Shown here: in pieces, positions 3,569 through 5,703 of the stretch
How positions within the stretch are numbered: the stretch's first letter is position 1
Layout: each line of letters begins with the position of its first letter
Assembly (NCBI GenBank): GCA_008933495.1
Contig: WBUW01000225.1
Span: forward strand, 1-5,703
Length of the DNA: 5,703 nucleotides
Origin: Pseudorhodoplanes sp.
GTDB taxonomy: Bacteria > Pseudomonadota > Alphaproteobacteria > Rhizobiales > Xanthobacteraceae
Direction of reading: 5' to 3'
Notes under the pieces: model-generated
Databases searched by the model: none
The model's input: the letters and a program-made list of their open reading frames with translations, nothing else
What the model was told of the DNA's origin: nothing
Program-made: the position numbers and the translations under genes

Positions 3569-5703
3569 CTATTCGGCCGCCGCGCGCGGAACATCCGCGA
3601 CCGGTTCGACCTTCGCCGCGCAGAACTTGAACTCCGGAATCTTCCCGAACGGATCGAGCGCCGGGTTGGTGAGCAGATTCGCTGCCGCTTCCTGATAGGC
3701 GAACGGAATGAAGACCACGCCATCCGGCACGGCATCGTCCTGGCGCGCCTGCAATTCAACGGTGCCGCGCCGGGTCGTTACCCGCAGCCGGTCGCCCGGA
3801 CTGACTCCAAGCCTGGCAATCGTGCCGCGCGACACGCAGGCCACCGGCGACGGCTCGATCGCGTCGAGCACGCTCGCGCGCCGCGTCATCGCGCCGGTGT
3901 GCCAGTGTTCGAGCTGGCGGCCGGTGGTCAGAATGAACGGATACTCGTGGTCGGGCGTCTCGTCGGGGGGCGTGAGTTTCGCCGCCACCAGCTTGCCGAA
4001 GCCGCCCGGACGCGGGAAGCCCTTGTCGAAAACGACATCGCGGCCGGGCTTGTCGGGCGCATCGCACGGATAGGTCACCGCATCCTCGCGTTCGAGGCGC
4101 TGCCAGGTGATGTTGGCGAGCGAGGGCATCAATGTCGTCATCTCGGCAAAAACGTCGCGCGGATGTCCGTAGGTCCAGCTCAGCCCGATGCGTTTGGCGA
4201 TCTCGGTCGTGATCCACCAGTCCGGCTTCGCATTGCCCGGCAAGGGAAGCGCGGCGCGGCCCATCTGGACCTGCCGGTTGGTGTTGGTGACCGTGCCGTC
4301 CTTTTCCGGCCAGGCCGACGAGGGCAGCACCACGTCGGCATAGACCGCGGTCTCGGTCAGGAAGATGTCCTGCACCACGAGATGTTCGAGATGGGCGAGC
4401 GCCTGGCGCGCGTGATTGAGGTCGGGATCGGACATCGCGGGATTCTCACCCATGATGTACATGCCCCTGATCGTGCCGGCATGGATCGCGTCCATGATCT
4501 CCACGACGGTGAGACCACGCTTGGGATCGAGCTTCGTGCCCCAGGCCAGCTCGTAGCGGGTGCGGATTTCCTCGCTTTCCACCGACCTGTAATCGGGAAA
4601 GAACATCGGAATGAGACCGGCGTCGGAGGCGCCCTGCACGTTGTTCTGGCCGCGCAGCGGATGCAGGCCGGTGCCAGGACGGCCGATCTGACCGGTGGTG
4701 AGGGCAAGCGCGATCAGGCAGCGCGCATTGTCGGTGCCATGGGTGTGCTGCGAAACGCCCATGCCCCAGAAAATGATAGCGTTCTCCGCACGTGCATAGC
4801 TGCGCGCGACCTCGCGCAGCGTATCGGCATCGATGCCGCAGATCGGCGCCATGTCCTCCGGCGTGAAGTCCTTGATGTGCTCGGCGAACGCCTCGAAGCC
4901 CTCGGTATAGGTCTGCACATATTGCTGGTCGTAGAGGCCCTCGGTCACGATCACGTTGAGCATGGCGTTGAGCATCGCCACGTCGGTGCCGTTCTTGAAC
5001 TGCATCATCTTCCAGGCGTGGCGCTTGAGCGCCTGCCCGCGCGGATCCATGACCACGAGCTTGGCGCCGCGCTTGGCGGCCTGCTTGAAATAGGTCGCCG
5101 CGACCGGGTGGTTCTCGGTCGGGTTGGCCCCGATCACGATGATGAAGTCGGAATTCTTCACCTCGTTGAAGGTCGCCGACACCGCGCCCGAGCCCACCCC
5201 TTCGAGAAGCGCGGCGACCGAGGACGCGTGGCACAGCCGCGTGCAGTGATCGACATTGTTGGTGCGCAAGCCGGTGCGCACCAGCTTCTGGAACAGATAG
5301 GCCTCCTCGTTCGAGCACTTGGCCGAGCCAAAACCGGCGAGCGCCCTGGAGCCGTGGCTATCGCGGATTTTCTTGAGGCCGGCGGCGGCGCGCGCGAGCG
5401 CCTCCTCCCAGGTCGCTTCGCGGAAATGCGTCCAGGGATTGGCCGGATCGATGATTTCGTGCGGCACTTTCGGCACGCCGTCCTTGCGGATCATCGGCTT
5501 GGTCAGGCGCTGCGGATTGTGCACATAGTCGAAGCCGAAACGGCCCTTCACGCACAGCCGGTTCTCGTTCGCCGGACCGTTCTTGCCGGTGACGTAAAGC
5601 AGCTTGTCGTCCTTGATCCGGTAGGTGAGCTGGCAGCCGACACCGCAATAGGGGCAGACCGAGTTTACGCTGTGGTCGGGGTAGCCGCTACGCACGTTCT
5701 GGT
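3569..5703 (-). CDS. fdsA: NAD-type formate dehydrogenase alpha (catalytic) subunit, N-terminus outside window
   Basis: This is the catalytic subunit of a cytoplasmic Mo/W-bis-MGD formate dehydrogenase (formate to CO2, electrons passed to a NuoE/NuoF-like NAD+ reductase pair). About 710 residues are visible. Counting from the GTG at 5695: the Fe-S/Mo domain at about 7-62 has [4Fe-4S] ligands Cys14, Cys17, Cys21 and Cys48 and the conserved Lys50 ('CVKGRFGFDY'). The molybdopterin oxidoreductase domain spans about 64-495 and carries 'RLCHASSV' with Cys155-His156, the metal-ligand Cys and His pair of formate dehydrogenases. 'GQNNVQGASD' is at 349-358, and the dinucleotide-binding domain at about 585-692 has 'TGRQLEHWHTGAMT'. 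The His after the Cys separates it from assimilatory nitrate reductases (usually CM). The frame is open past the GTG to the edge, and FdsA proteins are ~920-960 residues, so some 200-250 residues with extra Fe-S clusters should lie upstream. Alternative names are fdhF or fdhA. It ends in TAG before a terminator. Confidence 0.93.
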   Translation of the reverse strand, partial: QNVRSGYPDHSVNSVCPYCGVGCQLTYRIKDDKLLYVTGKNGPANENRLCVKGRFGFDYVHNPQRLTKPMIRKDGVPKVPHEIIDPANPWTHFREATWEEALARAAAGLKKIRDSHGSRALAGFGSAKCSNEEAYLFQKLVRTGLRTNNVDHCTRLCHASSVAALLEGVGSGAVSATFNEVKNSDFIIVIGANPTENHPVAATYFKQAAKRGAKLVVMDPRGQALKRHAWKMMQFKNGTDVAMLNAMLNVIVTEGLYDQQYVQTYTEGFEAFAEHIKDFTPEDMAPICGIDADTLREVARSYARAENAIIFWGMGVSQHTHGTDNARCLIALALTTGQIGRPGTGLHPLRGQNNVQGASDAGLIPMFFPDYRSVESEEIRTRYELAWGTKLDPKRGLTVVEIMDAIHAGTIRGMYIMGENPAMSDPDLNHARQALAHLEHLVVQDIFLTETAVYADVVLPSSAWPEKDGTVTNTNRQVQMGRAALPLPGNAKPDWWITTEIAKRIGLSWTYGHPRDVFAEMTTLMPSLANITWQRLEREDAVTYPCDAPDKPGRDVVFDKGFPRPGGFGKLVAAKLTPPDETPDHEYPFILTTGRQLEHWHTGAMTRRASVLDAIEPSPVACVSRGTIARLGVSPGDRLRVTTRRGTVELQARQDDAVPDGVVFIPFAYQEAAANLLTNPALDPFGKIPEFKFCAAKVEPVADVPRAAAE

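Noticed and set aside
4446..5318. A 290-codon open frame on the - strand inside the formate dehydrogenase gene
   Set aside because: It is a frame-shifted reading of the same strand with Arg/His-rich low-complexity translation, while the FDH frame is intact throughout.
3569..5703. Assimilatory nitrate reductase (NasA/NarB) as the identity of the large gene
   Set aside because: The active-site motif is RLCH with His after the Cys, and the C-terminal domain resembles formate dehydrogenase alpha; nitrate reductases usually have Met at that position.

Overview
The window is a GC-rich stretch (roughly 64% by eye) of ordinary chromosomal genes. The protein sequences and codon use fit an alphaproteobacterium, most likely Hyphomicrobiales (Xanthobacteraceae/Bradyrhizobium-like). 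That placement is inferred from sequence style and gene content, not from a marker gene. No mobile element, CRISPR array, tRNA or rRNA is visible.

Positions 1-2562 are a biotin synthesis block. The 3' end of bioD (dethiobiotin synthetase) enters on the + strand and stops at 293. On the - strand, bioB (biotin synthase) is followed directly by bioA (DAPA aminotransferase) with a 4-nt stop/start overlap. bioA and bioD converge, and their stop codons overlap in the tetranucleotide TTAA at 290-293. The three genes cover the last three steps of biotin synthesis: KAPA to DAPA (BioA), DAPA to dethiobiotin (BioD) and dethiobiotin to biotin (BioB). bioF is not in the window.

Positions 2563-3104 form a divergent intergenic region of about 540 bp between bioB and a + strand gene. 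It holds the bioB ribosome binding site, a clean 15-bp palindrome in the presumed bioB leader, a weak -10-like element, and an 11-bp tandem repeat upstream of the + strand gene. No convincing gene is seen there, although one short stretch has coding-like base composition.

Positions 3105-3500 encode a small exported protein of unknown function with a signal peptide, a glycine-zipper segment and two cysteines. It converges on a large - strand gene, and a strong hairpin terminator (3521-3549) lies between the two and can serve both.

Positions 3569-5703 hold the C-terminal ~710 residues of a molybdenum/tungsten formate dehydrogenase alpha subunit (FdsA/FdhF type, Cys-containing). The gene runs off the right edge and its N-terminal iron-sulfur domain should lie outside. 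I see no evidence of a previously undescribed system. The items most worth a second look are the bioB leader palindrome, the fully overlapped bioD/bioA ends, and the FDH alpha gene ending at a terminator without the usual downstream fds genes.
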